A stretch of 53,934 nt of DNA, from the NCBI GenBank assembly GCA_937872085.1, contig CALMQK010000363.1, forward strand, positions 1 to 53,934. Direction: 5' to 3'. Under the pieces are notes generated by a model. It worked only from the letters and a program-made list of their open reading frames with translations, searched no databases and had not been told where the DNA came from. Source of the stretch: an uncultured euryarchaeote (GTDB lineage: Archaea; Thermoplasmatota; Thermoplasmata; UBA10834). The position numbers were made by a program, and so were the translations under genes. This document shows, piece after piece, positions 32,379 to 39,962 of the stretch (position 1 is its first letter; each line of letters starts with the position of its first letter).

Positions 32379-32677
32379 TGGGTGGAATTTGCTCGGTATG
32401 TGGACTACCTGAAGAGCTCTGCATGTGTGAACAGATAGCGAAGGAACAACAGAAGATACGTATACTCACGGACACCAGAAGGTACGGCAAGGTCGTGACC
32501 GTGGTCGAAGGCATCGACTCGACGGACATAGACCTGAACGACCTCGCAAGGAAACTCAAGACCCGGTGCGCCGCCGGTGGCACTGCCAAGGAGGGCAGGA
32601 TAGAGCTGCAGGGCGACCACAAGAGGAAGGTCAAAGAGGTCCTCGAGGAGCTGGGATTCTCCGTGGTGAGCAGGTAG
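32378..32677 (+). CDS. Translation initiation factor aIF1 (SUI1)
   Basis: aIF1 helps start-codon selection on the small subunit. The 99-residue protein has the archaeal N-terminal Cys knuckle (CSVCGLPEELCMC) and the SUI1 domain: GKVVTVVEGID, LARKLKTRCAAGGTAKEGRIE and GDHKRKVKEVLEELGF. Its start overlaps the L29 stop by one base, indicating coupled translation. This position after L29 is normal in archaea. Confidence 0.95.
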   Translation: MGGICSVCGLPEELCMCEQIAKEQQKIRILTDTRRYGKVVTVVEGIDSTDIDLNDLARKLKTRCAAGGTAKEGRIELQGDHKRKVKEVLEELGFSVVSR

Positions 32678-32683
32678 CCGAGC

Positions 32684-32947
32684 ATGAGTTTAGGAGATTT
32701 CCGGAGACGCGAGTTCATCGGACTGGACGTGGAGGTCCTGGAGTCCACCTGCAAGGAGTACCTTGGGATCAAGGGCAGGGTCGTGGACGAATCCAGGAAC
32801 ACATTCACGGTCGAGCAATCCGGGAAACCGAGGATGGTTCCCAAGGACTGCTGCAGGTTCCGGTTCGTGAACGAGGCGGGAGCGCACATCGTCTCCGGCG
32901 AGGACATCAAGTTCAGACCTGAGGACAGGATCAAGAAAGTGCGGTAG
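32684..32947 (+). CDS. rnp1: Ribonuclease P protein component 1 (Rpp29/Pop4)
   Basis: An RNase P subunit that works with Rpp21 on the specificity domain of the RNA. The 87-residue Sm-like barrel shows REFIGLDVEVLESTCKEYLG, KGRVVDESRNTF, VPKDCCRFRF and the end DIKFRPEDRIKKVR. It sits between aIF1 and S17, the usual archaeal place. The Pop5 subunit is at 17577. Confidence 0.94.
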   Translation: MSLGDFRRREFIGLDVEVLESTCKEYLGIKGRVVDESRNTFTVEQSGKPRMVPKDCCRFRFVNEAGAHIVSGEDIKFRPEDRIKKVR

Positions 32948-32958
32948 GGTGAGATGCG

Positions 32959-33318
32959 ATGGCAGAGAAGGTCAAGAAGACGACTCAGACCGGCGTTAGG
33001 GACATAGGGCTCGACATGGAGCCGCCGAAGGGCATGTGCAAGGATCAGAACTGCCCGTGGCACGGTACGCTGCCGGTCAGGGGCACCATCCTGAGCGGCA
33101 CGGTCGTGTCCGCCAAGATGCAGACCACCGTGGCCATAGAGAGGCAGTACATGAGGAGCCTGCCCAAGTTCGAGAGACTGGAGAAGAGGACGAGCAAGTA
33201 TCTAGCACACTCCTCGCCCTGCATGCAGGCGAAGATCGGTGACGACGTCACCATCATGGAGTGCCGACCCCTCAGCAAGAGAGTATCATACGTCGTGATA
33301 GAGAACAAACGGAAGTGA
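32959..33318 (+). CDS. rps17: 30S ribosomal protein S17
   Basis: A 119-residue OB-fold primary 16S rRNA binder. The archaeal N-terminal part reads GVRDIGLDMEPP and CKDQNCPWHGTLPVRG, followed by GTVVSAKMQTTVAIERQY and the end CRPLSKRVSYVVIE. AGGGTGAGATGC lies ahead of ATG 32959. Its stop is 5 bases before L14. Confidence 0.95.
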   Translation: MAEKVKKTTQTGVRDIGLDMEPPKGMCKDQNCPWHGTLPVRGTILSGTVVSAKMQTTVAIERQYMRSLPKFERLEKRTSKYLAHSSPCMQAKIGDDVTIMECRPLSKRVSYVVIENKRK

Positions 33319-33323
33319 TTACG

Positions 33324-33722
33324 ATGAAAGCAATTCCCGGAAGACAGACGCGAGGCATACCGACCCGTGCAAGGCTCGACTGCATCGACAACACCGGCGC
33401 GAAGATAGTCGAGGTGGTGAGCGTTCCGAAGTATCACGGGACCAAGAGGAGGTACCCGAACGCCGCGCTGGGCGAGATGATGGTCATCACGGTCAAGAAG
33501 GGCACACCTGAGGTCAGGAAGCAGCTGTTCAGGGCAGTCATTGTCAGGCAGAAGAGGGCTTTCCGAAGGCCCGATGGCACGATGGTCCAGTTCGAGGACA
33601 ATGCCGTCGTCCTGATCACCGATACTGGAGAGACGAAGGGGACGGACATCAAGGGGCCGGTCGCGAGGGAGGCCGCTGAGAGGTGGCCGAGGATCGCTGC
33701 GACCGCGTCGATGATCGTGTGA
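33324..33722 (+). CDS. rpl14: 50S ribosomal protein L14
   Basis: A 132-residue five-stranded barrel protein at the subunit interface and a binding site of aIF6. The landmarks are IPTRARLDCIDNTGAKIVE, GEMMVITVKKGTPE, RAVIVRQKRAFRRPDGT and FEDNAVVLI. The start at ATG 33324 follows GGAAGTGATTAC; the open frame from 33261 overlaps S17. The C-terminus GPVAREAAERWPRIA is typical. Confidence 0.96.
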   Translation: MKAIPGRQTRGIPTRARLDCIDNTGAKIVEVVSVPKYHGTKRRYPNAALGEMMVITVKKGTPEVRKQLFRAVIVRQKRAFRRPDGTMVQFEDNAVVLITDTGETKGTDIKGPVAREAAERWPRIAATASMIV

Positions 33723-33734
33723 GGAGGTTGGACC

Positions 33735-34118
33735 ATGGCATTGACAACTAGCACGAAGGCAAACAAGCAGAGGAAGGCGAGGGCCAATGCGCCCCTTCAC
33801 ATGAAGAAGAGGATGGTGGCGGCGCACCTTAGTTCCGCGCTCATGAGCGAATACAACGTCCGCTCCTTGCCCGTGAGAAAGGGCGACACCGTCAAGCTGC
33901 TCCGAGGGGCGAAGGACTTCAAGACATCAGAGGCGAAGGTCGCATCTGTCGACCTCAAGAGTTGCAAGATCATAGTCGAGAACGTCACGGTACCAAAGGC
34001 CGACGGCACGCAGAAGCCGAGGCCCGTCGACCCATCGGACGTCCTGCTGACCAAGCTCGACCTCTCCGATCCCTGGAGAAAGAGCAAACTGGACAGTCTC
34101 AAGGGAGGCATGAGCTAG
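33735..34118 (+). CDS. rpl24: 50S ribosomal protein L24
   Basis: A 127-residue assembly initiator of the large subunit. It carries the KOW motif (PVRKGDTVKLLRGAKDF) and the archaeal N-terminal helix KQRKARANAPLHMKKRMVAAHLS-type region. A GAGGAGG site precedes ATG 33735. It ends one base before the S4e ATG (TAGATG), the usual L24-S4e pair. Confidence 0.95.
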   Translation: MALTTSTKANKQRKARANAPLHMKKRMVAAHLSSALMSEYNVRSLPVRKGDTVKLLRGAKDFKTSEAKVASVDLKSCKIIVENVTVPKADGTQKPRPVDPSDVLLTKLDLSDPWRKSKLDSLKGGMS

Positions 34119-34829
34119 ATGAAGAAGCACCTCAAGAGGATGGCTGCGCCGAGCAGCTGGCCGATCACAAGGAAGACTAGCCACTGGGTGAGCAAGCCCA
34201 GCCCTGGACCGCACGGGACCGAGGATTCGATGCCGCTGGCGATGGTGATAAGGGACATGCTGAAGCTATGCGACAACTCCAGGGAGGCGAGGTTCATCAT
34301 AGGCAGCAGGGGAGTCCAGGTCGACGGCAGGATCGTCACGGACTACAAGTTCCCGATCGGGCTCATGGACGTAGTCACGGTCCTGAAGTCCAAAGAGAGC
34401 TACCGCATGCTGATAGACTACAAATCCAAGTTGCACCTGGTCCGGATCGAGGACAACGAGAAGGGCTGGAAGCTCGCCAGGATCGACAACAAGAAGGTCG
34501 TGAAGAAGGGGACGGTGCAGCTCAACCTGCATGACGGCAGGTGCATGCTCTTCCCGAGGGACCAGTACAAGACAGGCGACGTCCTGAAGCTCGAACTGCC
34601 TTCGCAGAAGGTCATGAAGGCCTTCAAGCTCGAGAAGGGGAACGTCGCGCTGCTCATTGGCGGGTCGCACCCCGGAAGCCTTCAGACGATAGAGGACTAC
34701 CAGGTGAGGAGGGGCTCCGCGCCCAACCTCGTGACGTTCAAGGAAGGCTTCTCGACGATCAAGGAGAACGTGTTCGTGGTCGGAGAGAAGACGCCCGAGA
34801 TCAAACTGCTGGAGGCGAAAGTCGCATGA
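34119..34829 (+). CDS. rps4e: 30S ribosomal protein S4e
   Basis: An archaeal/eukaryotic-type small-subunit protein of 236 residues. It starts MKKHLKRMAAPSSWPITRK, has an S4-like RNA-binding segment (RGVQVDGRIVTDYKFPIGLMDV), the middle domain YKSKLHLVRIEDNEKGWKL and a KOW-like segment near the end (KGNVALLIGGSHPGS). Its stop overlaps the L5 start as ATGA. Confidence 0.96.
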   Translation: MKKHLKRMAAPSSWPITRKTSHWVSKPSPGPHGTEDSMPLAMVIRDMLKLCDNSREARFIIGSRGVQVDGRIVTDYKFPIGLMDVVTVLKSKESYRMLIDYKSKLHLVRIEDNEKGWKLARIDNKKVVKKGTVQLNLHDGRCMLFPRDQYKTGDVLKLELPSQKVMKAFKLEKGNVALLIGGSHPGSLQTIEDYQVRRGSAPNLVTFKEGFSTIKENVFVVGEKTPEIKLLEAKVA

Positions 34830-35338
34830 CCAACGGTATGAGGGAGATACGCCTGGAGAAGGCCGTCGTCAACATCGGCGTGGGCGAGGCAGGCGAGAGG
34901 CTCCTGAAAGCGGAGAAGGTCCTCAAGATGATCACTGGGAAGAAGCCCGTGAGGACCGTCGCGAAGACGACCAACAGGGACTTCGGCATCAGGGAGGGCA
35001 TGCAGATCGGGTGCAAGGTCACCCTGAGAGGGGACGAGGCGATGGAGTTCGTCAAGAAGGCGCTCTACATCAGGGATAACAAGATGGCGGCCTACTCGTT
35101 CGACCCCGTGGGCAACTTCTCGTTCGGCATTCAGGATTACACCGACTTCCCGGGGATGAAGTACGACCCCGAGATCGGCATATTCGGCTTGGACGTGAGC
35201 GCGGCCCTTGGCAGGCGTGGGAAGAGGGTCCAGATAAGGCGCATCCTGAGGGCCAAGGTGCCCAAGTACCAGAGGCTGACGAAGAAGGAAGGGATCGAGT
35301 TCGTCAAGTCCAAGTTCGGTGTGGAGGTGGTCGATTGA
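34826..35338 (+). CDS. rpl5: 50S ribosomal protein L5
   Basis: A 170-residue protein of the central protuberance that contacts 5S rRNA and P-site tRNA. Landmarks are RLEKAVVNIGVGEAGERL, the TNRDFGIREGMQIGCKVTL segment and GIQDYTDFPGMKYDPEIGI. ATG 34826 overlaps the S4e stop; the longer open frame from 34541 is a shadow. The stop TGA overlaps a TTG that starts S14. Confidence 0.96.
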   Translation: MTNGMREIRLEKAVVNIGVGEAGERLLKAEKVLKMITGKKPVRTVAKTTNRDFGIREGMQIGCKVTLRGDEAMEFVKKALYIRDNKMAAYSFDPVGNFSFGIQDYTDFPGMKYDPEIGIFGLDVSAALGRRGKRVQIRRILRAKVPKYQRLTKKEGIEFVKSKFGVEVVD

Positions 35339-35481
35339 AGCCCAAGAAAGTGTTCGGAAGGACGATCGGATGCACCAGATGCGGAAGGAAGAGGGGCATC
35401 ATCCGAAGGTACGGGATGCACCTATGCAGACAGTGCTTCCGAGAGATCGCACCAAACATCGGATTCAGGAAGTACTCGTGA
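35335..35481 (+). CDS. rps14: 30S ribosomal protein S14, zinc type, TTG start
   Basis: A 48-residue zinc-binding protein of the small-subunit head, too short for most gene callers. It reads KPKKVFGRTIGCTRCGRK, then HLCRQCFREIAP and IGFRKYS, with the C-x2-C...C-x2-C finger. The only suitable start is TTG at 35335, whose last two bases are part of the L5 stop (TTGA), so translation is probably coupled to L5. The S8 gene follows after 11 bases. Confidence 0.94.
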   Translation: MKPKKVFGRTIGCTRCGRKRGIIRRYGMHLCRQCFREIAPNIGFRKYS

Positions 35482-35492
35482 GGTGAGATGAC

Positions 35493-35882
35493 ATGCAACA
35501 CGATACACTCAACGACGCGATGGGAGTCATCAAGAACGCCGAGAGGGTCGGGAAGGGCGAGTGCGAACTCCGCCCGTCGTCGAAGCTCATCGGCCGCGTG
35601 CTCAAGGTGATGCAGGAGAGCGGCTACATCAAGCAGTTCGAGCTGATCGAGGACGGCAGGAACCGGATGTTCAAGGTCGCGCTCTCGGGCCACATAAACA
35701 ACTGCGGCGTGATCAGGCCCAGGTATGCGGTCAAGGCGGCCGACCTGGAGAAGTACGAGGCCAGGTACCTGCCAGCACAGGATTTCGGAGTACTGATACT
35801 CACGACGACGAAGGGCGTCGTGACTCATATGGATGCTAAGAAAGGGGGCGTCGGCGGCAGATTGCTGGCGTTCGTCTACTGA
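35493..35882 (+). CDS. rps8: 30S ribosomal protein S8
   Basis: A 129-residue 16S rRNA-binding protein. The family pattern is DTLNDAMGVIKNAERVGK, SSKLIGRVLKVMQESGYI and the C-terminal DFGVLILTTTKGVVTHMDA, GGRLLAFVY. GAGGTGAGATGAC precedes ATG 35493. In bacteria S8 represses the spc operon; nothing in this sequence shows that here. Confidence 0.96.
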   Translation: MQHDTLNDAMGVIKNAERVGKGECELRPSSKLIGRVLKVMQESGYIKQFELIEDGRNRMFKVALSGHINNCGVIRPRYAVKAADLEKYEARYLPAQDFGVLILTTTKGVVTHMDAKKGGVGGRLLAFVY

Positions 35883-35892
35883 GGTGTTCACA

Positions 35893-36432
35893 ATGCGCAC
35901 AGGAATGCTGAAGGATGAGATAGAGATCCCGGAGAAGGTCCAAGTTAGCATAGCCGACGGGATCGTCAATGTCAAGGGACCTCAAGGGGAGGTCTCGAAG
36001 AAGCTCTCGCACCCGAGGATCAAGGTCGAGAAGAAGGGGGATCACATCGTGGTCTCGAGCGAGCTTCCGAGGAAGCGGGAGAAGGCGCTCGTGGGAACGT
36101 ACGGAGCCCACATACGGAACATGCTCGTCGGGACCACCAAGGGCTTCGAGTACAAGATGAAGATCGTCTACGCGCACTTCCCGATCAAGGCATCGGTCAA
36201 GGGGGACGTGTTCCTAATCGAGAACTTCCTTGGAGAGAAGCACCCGAGGAAGGCCGATATCCTCGGCTCGACGAAGGTCGTCATCAAGGGGGACCAGGTC
36301 TCGGTCACGAGTCCGAACGTCGAGGATGCAGGCCAGACCGCGGCGAACATCGAGCGCGGGACGAAGATCAAGGGCTTTGACCCGAGGGTCTTCCAGGACG
36401 GCATCTACATCATAGAGAAGCCCGGGAGGTGA
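35893..36432 (+). CDS. rpl6: 50S ribosomal protein L6
   Basis: A 179-residue protein near the factor-binding site. It begins MRTGMLKDEIEIPEKVQVS, has VKGPQGEVSK, the middle HIRNMLVGTTKGFEYKMKIVY-type helix region and the end of the second repeat, TKIKGFDPRVFQDGIYI. GAGGTG precedes ATG 35893; the open frame from 35833 overlaps S8. Its stop overlaps the GTG just ahead of L32e. Confidence 0.96.
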   Translation: MRTGMLKDEIEIPEKVQVSIADGIVNVKGPQGEVSKKLSHPRIKVEKKGDHIVVSSELPRKREKALVGTYGAHIRNMLVGTTKGFEYKMKIVYAHFPIKASVKGDVFLIENFLGEKHPRKADILGSTKVVIKGDQVSVTSPNVEDAGQTAANIERGTKIKGFDPRVFQDGIYIIEKPGR

Positions 36433-36437
36433 ACGAG

Positions 36438-37265
36438 TTGCCAGAGAAGAAATCAGAACACCATGACGAGTTCATGAAGCTCCACATGTTCAAGGAAGAG
36501 TACATCGCGAAGCTCGAGGCCATCGGGATCACATCGCCCGAGGAGCTAGCGGAAGCTCTGGAGGACGATGAGAGGACGAAGGAGGTCCACGAGCACCTCA
36601 AAGGGGCCGGCCAGAAGACCATCGGGCACTGGAAGGAGGACCTCGGCGTGGTCTCAGAGGAGGAGGCCGAGACCGCAGAGGAGGAGCCGGAGAAGGCACC
36701 TGCGAAGAAGGTCAGGAAGGTGAAGGCTCCCGCGAAGAAGCCCTCGGAAACGAAAGAGGTGAAGAAGGAGGGCAAGAAGGAGAAGGCCGACAAGGGCGAG
36801 AAGAAGTCCGACAAGAAAGAGGACGAAGAGGTCGAGATCGAGGAAGAGGAGGGCTACAAGGTGAAGCTCAAGCCGAAGCTCTCGAAGGAGACCCTCTACG
36901 CGCTCAAGGTCAGGGCCGGCATCAACGCGAGGAGACCCGAGTTCCTCAGGCAGGAATGGCACAAGAGGCCGAGGCTGCAGAACGTCAAGTGGAGGAAGCC
37001 GCAGGGAGACCATTCCAAGATGAGGCATCATTACAGATACAGAATGACCATCGTGTCGATCGGCTTCGGCGGGCCGAAGGCCGCAAGATACCTTCACCCG
37101 TCCGGATTCAGGGAGGTCATGGTGCACAACGTGAAGGACCTCGCGAAGATCCACCCCGATGTCGAGGCGGCCCGGGTAGGGCACTCGGTCGGGTACAAGA
37201 AGAGGCTCGCGATCGAGGAGAAGGCGGACGAACTGAAGATCCGGGTTCTCAACAGGAGTGGATGA
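36438..37265 (+). CDS. rpl32e: 50S ribosomal protein L32e with large N-terminal region
   Basis: Residues 145-275 are the L32e domain (RRPEFLRQEWHKRPRL, WRKPQGDHSKMRHH, PKAARYLHPSGFREVMVHN). The first 145 residues comprise a helical segment (LEAIGITSPEELAEALEDD) like the helix-hairpin-helix seen ahead of some archaeal L32e domains, then a Lys/Glu-rich low-complexity stretch. Start is uncertain: TTG 36438 has GAGGTG 6 bases upstream; GTG 36429 overlaps the L6 stop and adds three residues. It is followed by L19e after 3 bases. Confidence 0.93.
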   Translation: MPEKKSEHHDEFMKLHMFKEEYIAKLEAIGITSPEELAEALEDDERTKEVHEHLKGAGQKTIGHWKEDLGVVSEEEAETAEEEPEKAPAKKVRKVKAPAKKPSETKEVKKEGKKEKADKGEKKSDKKEDEEVEIEEEEGYKVKLKPKLSKETLYALKVRAGINARRPEFLRQEWHKRPRLQNVKWRKPQGDHSKMRHHYRYRMTIVSIGFGGPKAARYLHPSGFREVMVHNVKDLAKIHPDVEAARVGHSVGYKKRLAIEEKADELKIRVLNRSG

Positions 37266-37268
37266 TCG

Positions 37269-37718
37269 ATGAATCTCAAGAACCAGAGGAGGCTCGCATC
37301 TGAGCTGCTCAAATGCGGCGTCAACAGGGTATGGATCGACCCCAACATGACCGATGACACGACGGACGCGATCACCCGGGGAGACATCAGGGTACTGATC
37401 AACTCAGGAGCCATAGCCGCCAGACAGAAGAAGGGCGTTTCCAGAGGCAGGGCCAAGTTCGAACTGGCCCAGCGGAAGAAGGGCAGACAGAGAGGGCAAG
37501 GCTCGAGGCGCGGCAAGAAGGGCGCGAGAAAACCCTCGAAGGAGATCTGGATGCAGGCGATCAGGCCCATGAGAAGGAAGCTGAAGGAGCTCAGGGACAC
37601 CGGCAAGATCGATACCAGGACCTACCGTTCATATTACATGAAGGCGAAGGGCGGCCAGTTCAAGAGCAGGCCGCATATGGAATCTCACATGAGGGCTGAG
37701 GGGATCCTCAAGGAGTGA
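37269..37718 (+). CDS. rpl19e: 50S ribosomal protein L19e
   Basis: A 149-residue archaeal/eukaryotic-type protein with long helices that span subunits. It starts MNLKNQRRLASELLKCGVNRVW, has ITRGDIRVLI, the basic segment GRQRGQGSRRGKKGAR and the C-terminal helices YRSYYMKAKGGQFKS. Its TGA stop overlaps candidate starts of L18. Confidence 0.95.
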   Translation: MNLKNQRRLASELLKCGVNRVWIDPNMTDDTTDAITRGDIRVLINSGAIAARQKKGVSRGRAKFELAQRKKGRQRGQGSRRGKKGARKPSKEIWMQAIRPMRRKLKELRDTGKIDTRTYRSYYMKAKGGQFKSRPHMESHMRAEGILKE

Positions 37719-37723
37719 TGGAC

Positions 37724-38227
37724 ATGGCCACAGGACCGAGATACAGAGTGCCTTTCAAGAGAAGGAGGCAGGGACGAACGGACTACAGGCACAGGGCGGC
37801 ATTGCTCAAGGGCAGGACCGCGCGCCTTGTCGTGAGGAAGTCCAACATGAACATCCGGGTACAATTCGTCGAGTACAAACAGATCGGAGACAACGTGCTG
37901 GCATCAGCCGTATCGACGGATCTGGCGGAGCTCGGGTGGAGCGGCTCTGGGAAGAGCACGCCCGGGGCTTACCTCACGGGTCTCCTGGCCGGCAAGAGGG
38001 CCAAGGAGAAGGGGCTCGGAGATGCCGTGCTTGACATAGGCCTGCGAAAGCCGACCAAGGGTGGCGTTGTGTTCGCCGTCCTGAAGGGAGTGCTGGATGC
38101 TGGGATCGAAGTCCCGCACAGCGACGAGATGATCCCCGTCCAGGACAGGATCACGGGCAAGCACATGCGCGAGGGCACGGCTGCCATGTTCGAGACCACG
38201 AAGAGCAAGATAGGAGGTGCGACTTAA
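37724..38227 (+). CDS. rpl18: 50S ribosomal protein L18
   Basis: A 167-residue 5S rRNA-binding protein. Landmarks are GPRYRVPFKRRRQGRTDYRHR-type start residues, ARLVVRKSNMNIRVQFVEY, DLAELGWSGSGKSTPGAYLTG and PHSDEMIPVQDRITGKH. GTG 37715, ATG 37718 and ATG 37724 are in frame; AGGAGTGAT fits 37724 best. The stop TAA shares its last base with the S5 ATG. Confidence 0.95.
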   Translation: MATGPRYRVPFKRRRQGRTDYRHRAALLKGRTARLVVRKSNMNIRVQFVEYKQIGDNVLASAVSTDLAELGWSGSGKSTPGAYLTGLLAGKRAKEKGLGDAVLDIGLRKPTKGGVVFAVLKGVLDAGIEVPHSDEMIPVQDRITGKHMREGTAAMFETTKSKIGGAT

Positions 38228-38964
38228 TGGCTGAATGGACGCCCAAGACAAGGCTGGGAAAGCTGGTCTCCGAGGGCAAGATAACGACGATGAGCGACGC
38301 GCTGAGGAGCAGGCTGCCATTGCGTGAACCGGAGATCGTGGACATACTCCTCCCGGAGCTGGCGGACGAGGTCCTCGATGTGAACATGGTCCAGAGGATG
38401 ACGGATTCGGGAAGGAGGGTCAGGTTCGCGATCACCGTCGTCGTGGGGAACTACGATGGCTACGTCGGACTGGGCAGGCTGAAGGGCAAGGAGGTCGGCC
38501 CCGCGATAAGGGCCGCCATCGATGTCGCCAAGCTGAACATCATTGAGGTGAAGAGAGGCTGCGGGTCGTGGCAGTGCGGCTGCCTCACCCCACACTCGCT
38601 ACCGTTCGAGGTCGCAGGGCATTCTGGGTCGGTAGTCGTCACGCTGAAACCGGCGCCTAGAGGCACTGGTCTCGCTGTCGGAGACATCGCGAAGAGCGTG
38701 CTCAAGCTCGCCGGCGTCAAGGACTGCTGGGGGTTCACGAAGGGACACACGAAGACGACCATCAACTTTTCCATAGGCGCGTTCGAGGCTCTGAGGAAGA
38801 CCTCCCAGATGAGGGTCACCGAGGAGCAGAGAACCAGGCTTCAGATCATGACCGGACCAACAGCGATACACATCGCAGGGGCTTCGATCGATCCGGATGA
38901 GCCCGAGGGACCGGAGTTGGCGGAACCCGAGAAGGCCATGGACCAACCGAAGGAGGGGCAGTAA
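38227..38964 (+). CDS. rps5: 30S ribosomal protein S5
   Basis: A 245-residue protein at the mRNA channel that affects decoding accuracy. The N-terminal double-stranded RNA-binding fold has VRFAITVVVGNYDGYVGLG, and the second domain PAPRGTGLAVGDIAKSVLKLAG. Archaeal insert GCGSWQCGC is present. A 20-residue acidic Pro/Glu tail ends the protein. ATG 38227 overlaps the L18 stop. Confidence 0.96.
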   Translation: MAEWTPKTRLGKLVSEGKITTMSDALRSRLPLREPEIVDILLPELADEVLDVNMVQRMTDSGRRVRFAITVVVGNYDGYVGLGRLKGKEVGPAIRAAIDVAKLNIIEVKRGCGSWQCGCLTPHSLPFEVAGHSGSVVVTLKPAPRGTGLAVGDIAKSVLKLAGVKDCWGFTKGHTKTTINFSIGAFEALRKTSQMRVTEEQRTRLQIMTGPTAIHIAGASIDPDEPEGPELAEPEKAMDQPKEGQ

Positions 38965-38965
38965 G

Positions 38966-39460
38966 ATGCCTGCTATCGCAGTAGTCAGAGTAAAGGGGCA
39001 TGCGAAGATCCAGCATACGACGGTCGACACGATGAACCAGATGAAGCTCAACCGCCCGAACCATTGCGTCATCCTCCCACAGACCATAACCACGAAGGGG
39101 ATGCTCCAGAAGGCCAAGGACTATGTCACTTGGGGCGAGGTGAACCACGAGCTCATCGCAAGACTGCTCCACCAGAGGGGGAAGATCGTGGGCGGCGACA
39201 AGCTCACCGACACCTACGTCAAGGCGAACTCGAAGTTCACCTCGATACTCTCATTCGCGAAGGCGCTCGAGAAGGGCGAGGCGAGGATGTCCGATGTGAA
39301 GGGGCTGAAGCCCGTCCTCCGGATGCCGCCTCCGCGCCAAGGCTATGAGAGCACGAAGAAGACCTTCGGGGACCACGGAGCGATCGGCTACCGGGGCGAC
39401 AAGATCGAGAAGCTTCTCGACCGGATGTTGGCCAAGCCGAACCCGACGGAGGGGAAGTAG
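38966..39460 (+). CDS. rpl30: 50S ribosomal protein L30 (archaeal long form)
   Basis: The 164-residue archaeal L30/eukaryotic L7-type protein: AVVRVKGHAKIQHTTVDTM, KLNRPNHCVILPQT, KDYVTWGEVNHELIARLL, and the C-terminal PPRQGYESTKKTFGDHGAIG. GGAGGGGCAGTAAG precedes ATG 38966; the open frame from 38897 lies over the S5 end. It abuts L15. Confidence 0.95.
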   Translation: MPAIAVVRVKGHAKIQHTTVDTMNQMKLNRPNHCVILPQTITTKGMLQKAKDYVTWGEVNHELIARLLHQRGKIVGGDKLTDTYVKANSKFTSILSFAKALEKGEARMSDVKGLKPVLRMPPPRQGYESTKKTFGDHGAIGYRGDKIEKLLDRMLAKPNPTEGK

Positions 39461-39886
39461 ATGGTCAGCCGGACGAGCAAGTTCAGGGGAAGCAGGACCC
39501 ATGGCCGCGGGAAGAAGGCTGGACGAGGTGCTGGCCTGAGGGGCGGACGCGGGAACGCGGGCCTCCACAAGCACAAGTGGATAAGTATCGTTAAGTACTG
39601 TCCTGATTATTTCGGCCACCACGGGTTCAAGAGGCCACAGTCCGTCGTCTACTCCAAGATCACCATGAACCTGTCGGAGGTCGAGCAGTTCCTTCCATCC
39701 CTCTCCAAGAACGGATTCGCAGAGGAGAAGGGTGGGAAGTGGACCGTCGACCTCACGAAGATGGGCGTCGACAAGCTCCTGGGATCGGGGAGGATCCGCA
39801 TGCCTTTGACGATCAAGGTGGCAGAGGCGTCTGCGACCGCGCAGGAGAAGCTGAAGGAAGCTGGCGGAAACCTGATCAAGGAATGA
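39461..39886 (+). CDS. rpl15: 50S ribosomal protein L15
   Basis: A 141-residue protein with the glycine- and arginine-rich N-terminus that threads through 23S rRNA (KFRGSRTHGRGKKAGRGAG, GGRGNAGLHKHKW) and the C-terminal domain with the segment VDKLLGSGRIRMPLTI. The ATG directly follows the L30 stop. Next is a 76-bp spacer with no gene, then secY. Confidence 0.95.
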   Translation: MVSRTSKFRGSRTHGRGKKAGRGAGLRGGRGNAGLHKHKWISIVKYCPDYFGHHGFKRPQSVVYSKITMNLSEVEQFLPSLSKNGFAEEKGGKWTVDLTKMGVDKLLGSGRIRMPLTIKVAEASATAQEKLKEAGGNLIKE

Positions 39887-39962
39887 CGAATCGAACTCAA
39901 GACCGAATGGCTGCAACGGATCTGAAAACGATAGAAGAGTCCTGACAATAGGAAGGGTGCAG

